Origin: CAYMLL01 sp964390645
GTDB lineage: Bacteria > Planctomycetota > UBA8108
NCBI GenBank assembly: GCA_964390645.1
Contig: CAYMLL010000399.1
Coordinates: forward strand, 1 to 5,972
Direction: 5' to 3'
DNA: 5,972 nucleotides
Position numbers and translations under genes: made by a program. Position 1 is the first letter of the stretch; every line of letters begins with the position of its first letter. Below, piece after piece: positions 1 to 5,877 of this stretch. Under the pieces are notes generated by a model. The model saw only the letters and a program-made list of their open reading frames with translations, did not search any database and had not been told where the DNA came from.

Positions 1-1324
1 GTTCCGTCGAGTCTTCAGGGTTCGCGGTACCAGCTCCGGCCAACTCGACGAAATGGCCACGGCGTTCCAGTAGCAGCTGACGAAACGTCCTCCCGTCACC
101 GTCCAGGATCGCCTCTTTCCCGGTCGCTCTCTCCCATCGAAGGACAGCCACGTCCACGAAAGCCGGTGATATCTCCATCGCACGGCAACGTCGGGCAAGT
201 TTCTCAGCCGCGATGATCTGACTACCCGATCCAGAGAAAGGCTCAAGCACAACCGCACCGCGTCGGGTGTGTTGCTCCATTGGAATCTCGAAGAGTCGAG
301 TCGGCTTCTGCGTCGGATGCTCGTTGCCGACAACCCTCGCCTTCCCTTCCCAGTCGACTTCCCACACCGTCTCGAGCTTCCCGGCCCCATGCGGTGGCTT
401 GTTCCCGCGCTTCCACCCGAAGACACACGGCTCGTGACGCCACCGGTAGTACGAGTGACTGTACGTCGCCGACGGCTTCACCCAGACGAGGACCTGATGG
501 AGAAGCAGGTCGTGACGCTCGAAGAGTGCGGCAATGGTCGGTTGCTGAACGTGCGCGTGCCAAACGTAGATTCCGGTGTGCGAGTCCAGACGCGGAAGAA
601 CGACCTTGAATACGTCGTCGAGAAACTCACCGAGATCGGCGATATCGATCTCCCGGTACACATCAGACCAGTCCTTGCCACTGTCGCCCGGCCGGTCGTC
701 GCCGGTATACGAAACGCAATACGGCGGATCAGTCGCCAGTAGCGCAGCGGTCTCGCCATCGAGAAGACGCCTCAGGTCTTCAGCTTCTGTCGAGTCGCCG
801 CAAAGGAGACGATGGTCGCCAAGTAACCAGAGGTCGCCACGGCGCGACACAGGCTCTTCTGGTGGGTCGACAGGTCCTTCGTCGTCTATGTTACCCACGT
901 CTATATCCGCCTGAAGACCATCGAGGAGTTCGTCGATGTCCGAGTCGGAATAGCCGACGCCGTCGAGTTCACCAGCGTCTCGCAGCTCTGAGAGAAGGCG
1001 GCCCAAGGTCTCCTCGTTCCAGTCAGCGAGCTGCCCGGTGCGATTGAGCGCGATTCCCAAAGCGGTCGCAGTCAAGTCGTCGACATCCAGCTCGACGATG
1101 TCACACTCCGTCCAGCCCAGCTGCTTCATGGCAGATAGACGTCCGTTGCCACCAATGACACGACCGGACGATTCCTGAACGACCAGTGGCTCCGCCTGCC
1201 CGAAGCGAGTCAGGCTCGCGACGATGGCGTCCATGTTCTCGGGACCGTGGTCACGAGCGTTGGCCGGATCGAGGTGGAGCGACTCGATGGGGACGCGCTT
1301 GATCGTGAGGTTCTGCTGTTCCAT
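1..1324 (-). CDS. ParB-domain/adenine- or cytosine-N4-specific DNA methyltransferase fusion (3' end cut by the window)
   Basis: An open frame of 441 codons reads leftward from ATG at 1324 and has no stop before base 1. Residues 5-100 look like a ParB/Srx-type domain, with LDPANAR at 18-24, GQAEPLVV at 42-49 and VIGGNGRLSAMKQLG at 56-70. An acidic linker follows. Residues 162-400 are a beta-class amino-methyltransferase: GDLWLLGDHRLLCGDST (163-179), catalytic motif IV DPPY (199-202), HPTQKP (336-341), and the SAM-binding motif EPFSGSGS (361-368) placed after DPPY, the beta order. Such fusions are common in prophages and mobile elements and usually methylate DNA without a partner nuclease; no restriction gene is visible here. 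A GGAG (1330-1333) lies 5 bases before the ATG, and an in-frame TAG lies upstream at about 1416-1418. The target base and site cannot be predicted. Homologues I recall are of similar length, so little of the C-terminus is probably missing. Confidence 0.93.
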   Translation of the reverse strand, partial: MEQQNLTIKRVPIESLHLDPANARDHGPENMDAIVASLTRFGQAEPLVVQESSGRVIGGNGRLSAMKQLGWTECDIVELDVDDLTATALGIALNRTGQLADWNEETLGRLLSELRDAGELDGVGYSDSDIDELLDGLQADIDVGNIDDEGPVDPPEEPVSRRGDLWLLGDHRLLCGDSTEAEDLRRLLDGETAALLATDPPYCVSYTGDDRPGDSGKDWSDVYREIDIADLGEFLDDVFKVVLPRLDSHTGIYVWHAHVQQPTIAALFERHDLLLHQVLVWVKPSATYSHSYYRWRHEPCVFGWKRGNKPPHGAGKLETVWEVDWEGKARVVGNEHPTQKPTRLFEIPMEQHTRRGAVVLEPFSGSGSQIIAAEKLARRCRAMEISPAFVDVAVLRWERATGKEAILDGDGRTFRQLLLERRGHFVELAGAGTANPEDSTE

Positions 1325-1351
1325 GCCGACTCCGAAGGATGGAGGGATAGT

Positions 1352-1404
1352 CTTGGAGTTCGGCTTGGAATTGGCCCGAAGGCCATTGGAGCTTTCTTGG
1401 AGTT
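1352..1404 (-). repeat. CTTGGA-type direct repeats in the methyltransferase leader
   Basis: The leader between recombinase and methyltransferase holds CTTGGAGTT (1352-1360), CTTGGAATT (1364-1372), a diverged ATTGGAGCT (1385-1393) and CTTGGAGTT (1396-1404), read on the plus strand. On the transcribed strand these are AACTCCAAG-like units. Starts are 12, 21 and 11 bases apart, close to one or two helical turns. A small GGCC-CGAA-GGCC hairpin (1373-1384) lies in the middle. The same unit occurs twice before the recombinase. Operator or RNA-binding function is inference. Confidence 0.5.
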
Positions 1405-1411
1405 GCGACCT

Positions 1412-1440
1412 ATTCTACCCCGGCATGATCGACGGGAACA
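1412..1440 (-). promoter_or_regulatory. Weak candidate promoter for the methyltransferase
   Basis: On the minus strand a TAGAAT (plus-strand 1412-1417) matches the -10 consensus at 5 of 6 bases and lies about 90 bases before the methyltransferase ATG. No good -35 is seen: the hexamer at 17-bp spacing is TGTTCC. The same -10 hexamer occurs before the recombinase. The stretch also holds a direct repeat, CCGG(C)ATGATCGA, at 1420-1432 and 1460-1471. An activator-dependent promoter, or simple readthrough from the recombinase, are both possible. Confidence 0.25.
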
Positions 1441-1479
1441 GAACGGCCCCGCACTCGTGCCGGATGATCGATTGCGCCG

Positions 1480-2355
1480 CTACCCCAGCGCCGCTCGAAG
1501 CCGATCCTCGTCCGGCCGCATGTACACCATCGTCGACGTGATGCTGCGATGTCGAAGCGCCTCCTTGACGAGGAAGATGTCGCCCGTCTTCTGGTACAAC
1601 CCCTGGGCGAAGCTGTGGCGGAGCGTGTGCGGGGATGCGGAATGATCGACGCCGGCTTTGCGTAGCCAGTGGTCGAGCCGACGCTGTACGTGACGGGTCG
1701 TCAGTCTATCGCCGTTTTGCCCGACGAAGAGGGGGCCAGTCGTGCGCTCGTCGATGTATCGACGAAGGTGGTCACGCAGAGCCGTGGCGAGAAAGACGCG
1801 CTCGGGCCGGTCGCCCTTCGTCGACCGCAGCCGAAGCTCGGCACGGTCGAGATCCACGTCTTCCACGTCCAGAGCGACGACGCTCCCGACTCGAAGTCCT
1901 GCGCGCATCATCAGATGGAACAGCGCCGAGTCTCGCCGACCGTCGAGGCCGTCCGCGTTCGCCAGCACGAAGAGCAGCCGATCCAGGTCGTTAGTCGAGA
2001 GCGTCTCGGGTGGAGCTCTGCCACAGACCGCACGCCGCACGAGTCTGCTCGGGTCCTGCGAGACATGGCCCGCCTGATGTAGGTACCGGAAGAATCCCTT
2101 CACCGAACCCCGTAGCGCGTTCATCGATCCCGCCGTTTTGAGGCCTCCATCGGGCCGTGTGTTGGGCTGTGTCGACGTCAAGAAAGTCGCGATGTCCTCG
2201 TGGTCGATCCCTCTGAGGACGCCACCGTGGCCAACGTCGCGCGCCCACGATGCAAAGAGACGGACGTGGCGACGGTACTGCGAGATCGTGTGGCTGGATC
2301 GCCCGTCGGCCTCGAGCTGGACGACGAATCTCGCCAGCCCATCTTCGATGTTCAC
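1480..2355 (-). CDS. Tyrosine recombinase/integrase, XerC/XerD-like
   Basis: This 291-residue protein has the length and plan of Xer-type site-specific recombinases, which cut and rejoin DNA at short paired sites through a 3'-phosphotyrosine intermediate. Residues 5-95 form the SAM-like core-binding domain (SSHTISQYRRHVRLFASW at 20-37). Residues 115-285 form the catalytic domain. The active-site set is complete: R155 (AGLRVGS), K180 (STKGDR), H243 and R246 (HTLRHSFA), H269 (LRHRS) and the nucleophile Y278 (MVYMR). The GTG start at 2355 is chosen because AAGGAGG sits 5 bases upstream; the frame stays open back to 2511, but those outer codons lie inside the adjacent insertion sequence. The gene ends at TAG 1480-1482, 155 bases before the methyltransferase. 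It is probably the integrase or resolvase of the mobile element that carried both genes, though a diverged chromosomal Xer cannot be excluded. Confidence 0.93.
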   Translation of the reverse strand: MNIEDGLARFVVQLEADGRSSHTISQYRRHVRLFASWARDVGHGGVLRGIDHEDIATFLTSTQPNTRPDGGLKTAGSMNALRGSVKGFFRYLHQAGHVSQDPSRLVRRAVCGRAPPETLSTNDLDRLLFVLANADGLDGRRDSALFHLMMRAGLRVGSVVALDVEDVDLDRAELRLRSTKGDRPERVFLATALRDHLRRYIDERTTGPLFVGQNGDRLTTRHVQRRLDHWLRKAGVDHSASPHTLRHSFAQGLYQKTGDIFLVKEALRHRSITSTMVYMRPDEDRLRAALG

Positions 2356-2360
2356 GGTGC

Positions 2361-2367
2361 CCTCCTT
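2361..2367 (-). promoter_or_regulatory. Ribosome binding site that fixes the recombinase GTG start
   Basis: On the minus strand AAGGAGG, a perfect Shine-Dalgarno core, lies 5 bases upstream of GTG 2355-2353. The in-frame alternative ATG at 2421 has no comparable site. This site overlaps one of the CTTGGAGTT repeats (2365-2373), so anything binding that repeat in the transcript could block translation. Confidence 0.8.
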
Positions 2368-2386
2368 GGAGTTGTCGCTTGGATTT
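2365..2386 (-). repeat. CTTGGA-type repeat pair in the recombinase leader
   Basis: CTTGGAGTT (2365-2373) and CTTGGATTT (2378-2386), plus-strand reading, start 13 bases apart. They resemble the pair at 1352-1372 before the methyltransferase, which has the same order and nearly the same spacing. The inner copy overlaps the ribosome binding site. The function is unknown; a shared operator or translational control element is the simplest reading. Confidence 0.45.
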
Positions 2387-2461
2387 GCGAGGGCCGCCCT
2401 CTCCCCGAGGACGGATGTCATTAAGCCGTGAGGACGGGCGGACGGGAAGGGGATTTCGGCG

Positions 2462-2490
2462 ATTCTACTTGGCACAGAGACATGTGTCGA
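2462..2490 (-). promoter_or_regulatory. Hybrid promoter formed by the IS tip and flanking DNA, reading toward the recombinase
   Basis: On the minus strand the outermost six bases of the insertion sequence read TCGACA (plus 2485-2490), 5 of 6 to the -35 consensus TTGACA. Exactly 17 bases downstream, in flanking DNA, is TAGAAT (plus 2462-2467), 5 of 6 to TATAAT. Transcription would start near 2455, about 100 bases before the recombinase GTG. Outward -35 boxes at IS termini, including IS21, are established; that this pair is active is inferred from sequence only. Confidence 0.6.
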
Positions 2491-2520
2491 CGCCGGTTGA
2501 AAGGCGCGCATATCCGCCGG
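2485..2520 (+). repeat. Left terminal inverted repeat of the IS21-family element
   Basis: The tip begins TGTCGACGCCGG and aligns without gaps to the reverse complement of 5937-5972 at 27 of 36 positions. The GCCGG-TTGA near the tip recurs as GCCGG-CTTGAC at 2516-2526, giving two tandem repeats (L1 and L2), as expected for IstA binding. The outward-facing tip also supplies a -35-like TCGACA. Confidence 0.85.
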
Positions 2521-2642
2521 CTTGACCCGTACCCCGCAACTCCGCTTCCGATAACCCGCCTCTCTCTACGAGACGTCCATACCCCGCCACCCCGCCCTTC
2601 TGGGCTTCGCGCTCGTTCTTCGCGATCGGTCTCTCGAGCGTC

Positions 2643-2671
2643 TTGAGACGCCAATCCGCCGCGCGTAACCT
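2643..2671 (+). promoter_or_regulatory. Weak candidate promoter for the IS operon
   Basis: TTGAGA (2643-2648, 5 of 6 to the -35 consensus) is followed after 17 bases by TAACCT (2666-2671, only 3 of 6 to the -10). It is the best sigma-70-like pair I found between the left end and the first gene. Low basal expression would suit a transposase operon. In IS21 a strong promoter forms only when two copies abut, so a weak resident promoter is plausible. Confidence 0.22.
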
Positions 2672-2689
2672 GCCCCGCTTTCCCCGATG

Positions 2690-2706
2690 AAAAACGGGCT
2701 CCCCGT
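2690..2706 (-). terminator. Small leftward terminator-like hairpin
   Basis: On the minus strand ACGGG-GAG-CCCGT (plus 2694-2706) forms a 5-bp stem with a 3-base loop and runs into a T-tract (plus A2690-2694). The stem is short, so on its own this would be a weak terminator, but it lies just downstream of a stronger one reading the same way. Confidence 0.35.
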
Positions 2707-2739
2707 CAATGATTTGGCGATCGTCGGGAAGCCCACATC

Positions 2740-2780
2740 AAAAAGACAGGGCCACTCTCCCCGAAGAGCCGGCGCCTGTC
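2740..2780 (-). terminator. Leftward intrinsic terminator in the IS leader, also a hairpin just before the first gene
   Basis: GACAGG (2745-2750) pairs with CCTGTC (2775-2780), GCC (2751-2753) with GGC (2771-2773), and CTCT (2755-2758) with AGAG (2765-2768), around a CCCCGA loop. That gives 13 pairs with small interruptions. On the minus strand the stem is followed directly by TTTTT (plus 2740-2744), the form of a rho-independent terminator. In the rightward mRNA the same hairpin ends 10 bases before the GTG of the zinc-ribbon gene, where it could hinder initiation. Confidence 0.55.
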
Positions 2781-2790
2781 CAGATGCGAC

Positions 2791-3285
2791 GTGGCGGACT
2801 CGACCTCCCGGCTCTTCTGTTGCGACCGTTGCGGGTCGCTCGTCTCTGTCTGTTCCTCGTGCGACCGCGGTAACCGCTACTGCGGGCCTTCTTGCCGAAA
2901 CGCCGCTCGCGACGAGTCTTGCCGCGCAGCGGGGACGCGCTATCAATCCTCTGCGAAGGGGCGACGTAACCATCGCCGTCGTCAAAAGCGCTACCGAGCA
3001 CGTTGCGCTCTCGAGCGGCTGACAAACACCGCCGAGCCGACAGCTTCGACGACAACGACCATCGCCGAGTTATCGCCACCGCCGCGCCCCGCTCCTCACG
3101 CTACCGTGACGCATCACGGTTCCGCTCCACTCGCCCCTGACGTACCTCTTCGGGCGAGTACCGATGTGCCGTCTCGCAATTTCTCCCTCGCACGCGACGG
3201 CTCCTCGGGTCGCTGCTGTCTGTGCGGCCAGTCCCTTTCCGGCCGCTCGCGTTATACGTTTCGCTCAGGAGAGGATCCCGGCTGA
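2791..3285 (+). CDS. Cysteine-rich zinc-ribbon-like accessory protein of the IS21 element
   Basis: This 164-residue protein has no function I can name. Residues 10-35 carry C11-x2-C14, C21-x2-C24 and C31-x3-C35, a likely zinc-binding module. A very basic stretch follows (residues 50-73, with KGRRNHRRRQKRYRARC), suited to nucleic-acid binding. Residues 76-135 are a low-complexity Thr/Pro/Ala linker that includes TVTHHGSAP. A lone C142-x2-C145 sits near the C-terminus, perhaps the remnant of a second ribbon. I recall similar unnamed proteins beside IS21 transposases in Proteobacteria, but I cannot verify this here. The only start available after the stop at 2710-2712 is GTG 2791, and it has no evident Shine-Dalgarno site, so the start is uncertain. 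The stop overlaps the istA start as TGATG, indicating translational coupling. A DNA-binding helper or regulator of transposition is inference. Confidence 0.72.
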   Translation: MADSTSRLFCCDRCGSLVSVCSSCDRGNRYCGPSCRNAARDESCRAAGTRYQSSAKGRRNHRRRQKRYRARCALERLTNTAEPTASTTTTIAELSPPPRPAPHATVTHHGSAPLAPDVPLRASTDVPSRNFSLARDGSSGRCCLCGQSLSGRSRYTFRSGEDPG

Positions 3286-4799
3286 TGAAAATCACCCCAG
3301 AGATCGAGGCTCAGATTCTTCGTCTTCACCACGCCGAGCGCTGGCCGCCCGGCACGATCGCTACGCAGCTCGGCATTCACCACTCGACCGTTCGGCGCGT
3401 CCTCGAGCGCGACGGCGCTCCACGTGCAAAGCTGGCACGACCTTCGAAGACCGACCCGTTCATCCCGTTCATCATCGCGACGCTGAAGAAGTACCCGCGA
3501 CTCACCGCTGCACGGCTCTACCAAATGGTGCGCGAGCGCGGCTTCGACGGACAGCAGAGTCAGTTCCGAGCCGTCGTCGCGCGCTATCGTCCAGCGCCGC
3601 AGACGGAAGCCTACCTCCGACTGAAAACTCTTGCCGGAGATCAAGCGCAGGTCGATTGGGGAAAATTCGGAAAAATCCAGATCGGTGAGGCGAAGCGACC
3701 CTTCGTGGGCTTCGTCATGCTGCTTTCGTACTCGCGTGCGATTTTTCTACGGTTCTTTCCAAGCGAGCGCATGCCGCACTTCCTCGCTGGTCACGAGGAG
3801 GCCTTCTCCTACTTCGGTGGCGTCCCTCGTACCATCCTCTACGACAACCTGCGCAGCGTTGTCCTTGATCGCGTCGGCGACGCGATTCGGTTCAACCCGC
3901 AGATCCTTTCGTTCGCGGGACACTACCGCTACGAGCCGCGGCCCGTCGCGCCATACCGCGGAAATGAGAAGGGTCGCGTGGAGCGCGCAATCCGGTTTGT
4001 ACGCGACAATTTCATTCCCGCTCGCACTTTCAAGAGCTTCGAGGACGCCAATCGGCAAGCCGACGAGTGGGCGACGACCGTCGCGCTCGATCGGCCGTGG
4101 CCGGAGGATCGCCGCGACTCGGTCGCTGGCGCACTCGAGCGCGATCGTGCGAATCTTCGCAAGCTTCCGAACGACACTTTCCCTTCGTCCGAGCTTGTCG
4201 AGGTCCACGTTGGAAAGACGCCGTACGTCCGTTTCGATCTCAACGACTACTCGATCCCCCCGGGCAGAGGAAAGAAGACTCTCGTTGTTCTCGCAGACCT
4301 GAGCACCGTGCGAGTCCTCGACGGCGAGGAGGAGATCGCTCGGCACGAGCGGTCCTTCGATCGCGGTCGTCAGATCGAGGACCCTCGCCACATCGAAGAG
4401 CTCAAGCATAGGAAGCGGCTGGCGCGCAAGGCGCGCGACTCCGACGTCTTGTCACGCACGGTCCCTTCAAGCGCCGTCTTGCTGAAGAAGCTCGCAGAGA
4501 GGCACCAAGCGCTGGGGCGCCATACCAAAGAGCTCATGGTGCTGCTTCAAACGTACGGCAAGGAGCGACTCGAACTGGCGATCACTGAAGTGCTCGCGAA
4601 CGACGCACCGCATCCGCAAGCGGTGCGGCAAGTGCTCGAGCGAGAGCAGGAGAGGCGCGGCGAAAGCGCCGCGCTGCCGATTCCGCTTCGGCCGGATCCT
4701 CGATTGGAGAATCTCGACTTCCCGGAGCACTCGCTCGGGGACTATGACGAGTACACGGGCAACGATGGAGGCGACTGCGCAGAGGAGGACGATCGATGA
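3285..4799 (+). CDS. istA: IS21-family transposase IstA (DDE recombinase)
   Basis: IstA binds the terminal repeats and catalyses strand cleavage and joining. This 504-residue copy has the family layout. A helix-turn-helix lies at residues 4-43 (GTIATQLGIHHSTVRRVL at 23-40), with a second DNA-binding region at about 57-102. An RNase H-fold catalytic core follows with D124 (QVDWG), D187 (LYDNL) and E233 (KGRVE). After it come a beta-rich segment (PYVRFDLNDYSIPPGR, 313-328) and an acidic C-terminal tail. The frame is open from 3222, but ATG 3285 is preferred: it gives the usual MKITPEIEAQI-type N-terminus, has GGAGAGG about 10 bases upstream (3268-3274), and overlaps the previous stop. The end overlaps istB by ATGA. 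No frameshift or missing catalytic residue is seen, so the enzyme looks functional. It should act together with the IstB ATPase. Confidence 0.95.
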   Translation: MKITPEIEAQILRLHHAERWPPGTIATQLGIHHSTVRRVLERDGAPRAKLARPSKTDPFIPFIIATLKKYPRLTAARLYQMVRERGFDGQQSQFRAVVARYRPAPQTEAYLRLKTLAGDQAQVDWGKFGKIQIGEAKRPFVGFVMLLSYSRAIFLRFFPSERMPHFLAGHEEAFSYFGGVPRTILYDNLRSVVLDRVGDAIRFNPQILSFAGHYRYEPRPVAPYRGNEKGRVERAIRFVRDNFIPARTFKSFEDANRQADEWATTVALDRPWPEDRRDSVAGALERDRANLRKLPNDTFPSSELVEVHVGKTPYVRFDLNDYSIPPGRGKKTLVVLADLSTVRVLDGEEEIARHERSFDRGRQIEDPRHIEELKHRKRLARKARDSDVLSRTVPSSAVLLKKLAERHQALGRHTKELMVLLQTYGKERLELAITEVLANDAPHPQAVRQVLEREQERRGESAALPIPLRPDPRLENLDFPEHSLGDYDEYTGNDGGDCAEEDDR

Positions 4800-5593
4800 A
4801 ATCCACCGCAGCAAGTCCAGAGCCTGACGATCTTCGCCGTCGTCTCGAATCTCTCGGCCTCCGAGGGCTCGCTCAAAACTGGGAGGAGTTTCACGACGCG
4901 CCCTGGCTGCCGCGACTCCTCGAGGTCGAAGAAGAAGACCGTGGTCGCCGCGGTCTCGAACGTCGACTACGCAACGCGAAGCTCGGACGCTTCAAGCCCT
5001 TCGCGGATTTCGATGGCAGCTGGCCGAAGAAGATCGACAACGAGCAGCTTGAGGAACTCTTCACGCTGAACTTCATCGAGGAGGTGGCGAACGTGATCCT
5101 CGTCGGCCCGAACGGGGTCGGCAAGACGATGATCGCGAAGAACCTCGCGTACCAAGCGGTCCTGCGTGGTCACACGGCTCGCTTCGTCACCGCGAGTGAG
5201 CTACTCAACGACTTGGCGGCGCAGGAGACGGGGTCGGCCCTGACTCGGAAGCTTCGACAGTACTCGCACTGGAAGGTCTTGGTCATCGATGAACTTGGGT
5301 ACCTTGCCGGCTCCGCTCGCCACGGCGATTTACTTTTCGAGGTCATCAACCGGCGTTACCAGGAGAAGCCGGTGATCATCACCACAAACAAAGTCTTCAC
5401 GGAATGGGGCGAGGTGTTTCCGAGCTCGACGTGCGTCGTGACCATGGTCGACCGGCTGATCCACAAGGCGGAGGTCGTGAAGATCGAAGCCGAGTCGTAC
5501 CGCCTGAAGGAAGCGAAGGAGCGCGAGGCCGAGAAGAAGTCGAAGCGCCGTGGTAAGAAAGGAGCGAAAGGAAAGAAGGGGGGTGAGGGATGA
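4796..5593 (+). CDS. istB: IS21-family AAA+ ATPase IstB (transposition helper)
   Basis: IstB is an AAA+ ATPase of the DnaC helicase-loader clan; in IS21 it assembles on target DNA and stimulates the IstA transposase. This 265-residue copy has an N-terminal helical region (residues 10-70), Walker A GPNGVGKT (104-111), Walker B VLVIDE (161-166), sensor 1 around N198 (IITTNK) and the conserved TMVDRLIHKAEVV (216-228), which includes the probable arginine finger. The tail after residue 238 is unusually rich in Lys, Arg and Gly, suited to DNA contact. AGGAGG (4783-4788) lies 7 bases before the ATG, a strong ribosome binding site that favours more IstB than IstA, in addition to the ATGA overlap. 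Its own stop overlaps the next gene in the same way. Length and motifs match the family, with no sign of decay. Confidence 0.95.
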   Translation: MKSTAASPEPDDLRRRLESLGLRGLAQNWEEFHDAPWLPRLLEVEEEDRGRRGLERRLRNAKLGRFKPFADFDGSWPKKIDNEQLEELFTLNFIEEVANVILVGPNGVGKTMIAKNLAYQAVLRGHTARFVTASELLNDLAAQETGSALTRKLRQYSHWKVLVIDELGYLAGSARHGDLLFEVINRRYQEKPVIITTNKVFTEWGEVFPSSTCVVTMVDRLIHKAEVVKIEAESYRLKEAKEREAEKKSKRRGKKGAKGKKGGEG

Positions 5594-5865
5594 TCGCGGC
5601 GAAGAAACTAAGAGAACTCCGAAACCTGATCCCGATCGACCGAGCATGCATGGAGCTCGAGGTGCCGACGAAGTACAGCGAGGGTTATCTGCGCTTTCTC
5701 TGTCCGGTCTGCTCGGAATTCAACACGGCGACGAACGTGCGGACAAATCTCGGACGCTGCTTTGGCTGCGCGAGGAACTTCAACCCGATCGACCTCGCGA
5801 TGGTCGCGGGCCGGATGTCGTTTCTGGAGGCCGTCAAGCTCCTCGACGATCTGATCGAGGGCTGA
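5590..5865 (+). CDS. Small CHC2 (DnaG primase-type) zinc-finger protein
   Basis: This 91-residue protein resembles the N-terminal zinc-binding domain of bacterial DnaG primase, with no polymerase (TOPRIM) part. C38-x2-C41-x15-C57-x2-C60 gives four ligands; in DnaG the second is usually His, so this is a CCCC variant. The flanks also fit the family: RFLCPVC before the knuckle, GRCFGCARNFNPIDLAM (55-71, compare the FGCGxGGDxxDFxM pattern of primases), then an SFLEAVKLL helix (78-86). In primase this domain reads single-stranded template at initiation sites. The ATG overlaps the istB stop by four bases, so it belongs to the transposition operon, with a purine-rich AAGGGGGG just upstream. A role in target choice, strand binding or coupling to replication forks is inference; a co-opted regulator is the alternative. 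A terminator follows 12 bases after the stop. Confidence 0.85.
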   Translation: MIAAKKLRELRNLIPIDRACMELEVPTKYSEGYLRFLCPVCSEFNTATNVRTNLGRCFGCARNFNPIDLAMVAGRMSFLEAVKLLDDLIEG

Positions 5866-5877
5866 CGATTGATCGAG

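Larger units (their letters stand above)
2521..2790. other. Non-coding left leader of the IS
   Basis: No convincing gene is seen in these 270 bases. They hold the inner L2 repeat, a weak rightward promoter candidate (2643-2671) and two hairpins followed by T-runs on the minus strand. Open frames here on either strand lack ribosome binding sites and recognisable motifs. A stop at 2710-2712 closes the frame of the zinc-ribbon gene upstream. Confidence 0.6.

Noticed and set aside
269..742. 157-residue rightward open frame
   Set aside because: It is the opposite-strand shadow of the methyltransferase catalytic region, which has clear motifs. Long antisense frames are expected at this GC content.
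1441..1480. Terminator after the recombinase
   Set aside because: Only a 4-bp CGGC/GCCG stem followed by TTCTGTT on the minus strand is seen; too weak to call.
1669..2082. Rightward 137-residue open frame
   Set aside because: It is antisense to the catalytic domain of the recombinase, with no independent evidence.
2476..2484. Target-site duplication next to the IS left end
   Set aside because: The right flank lies outside the window, so no duplication can be shown.
2356..2511. Longer recombinase form starting at 2511 (or ATG 2421)
   Set aside because: The first codons from 2511 lie inside the insertion sequence left end, so they cannot be the native start. ATG 2421 has no ribosome site, while GTG 2355 has AAGGAGG at ideal spacing.
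2784..2790. ATG at 2784 as an alternative start for the first IS gene
   Set aside because: It is in a different frame from the cysteine-rich protein and soon runs into a stop.
3222..3284. istA starting at the upstream in-frame start at 3222
   Set aside because: It would overlap the zinc-ribbon gene by 64 bases and add 21 residues unlike the family N-terminus. ATG 3285 has a purine-rich ribosome site and the overlapping stop/start.
3631..4409. Long open frames (about 220 residues) on both strands within istA
   Set aside because: They are other-frame shadows of IstA with low-complexity Arg/Ser or Val/Leu composition and no motifs or ribosome sites.
4796..4799. Programmed frameshift between istA and istB
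   Set aside because: The genes overlap by ATGA with a strong ribosome site for istB and no slippery sequence. This is ordinary translational coupling.
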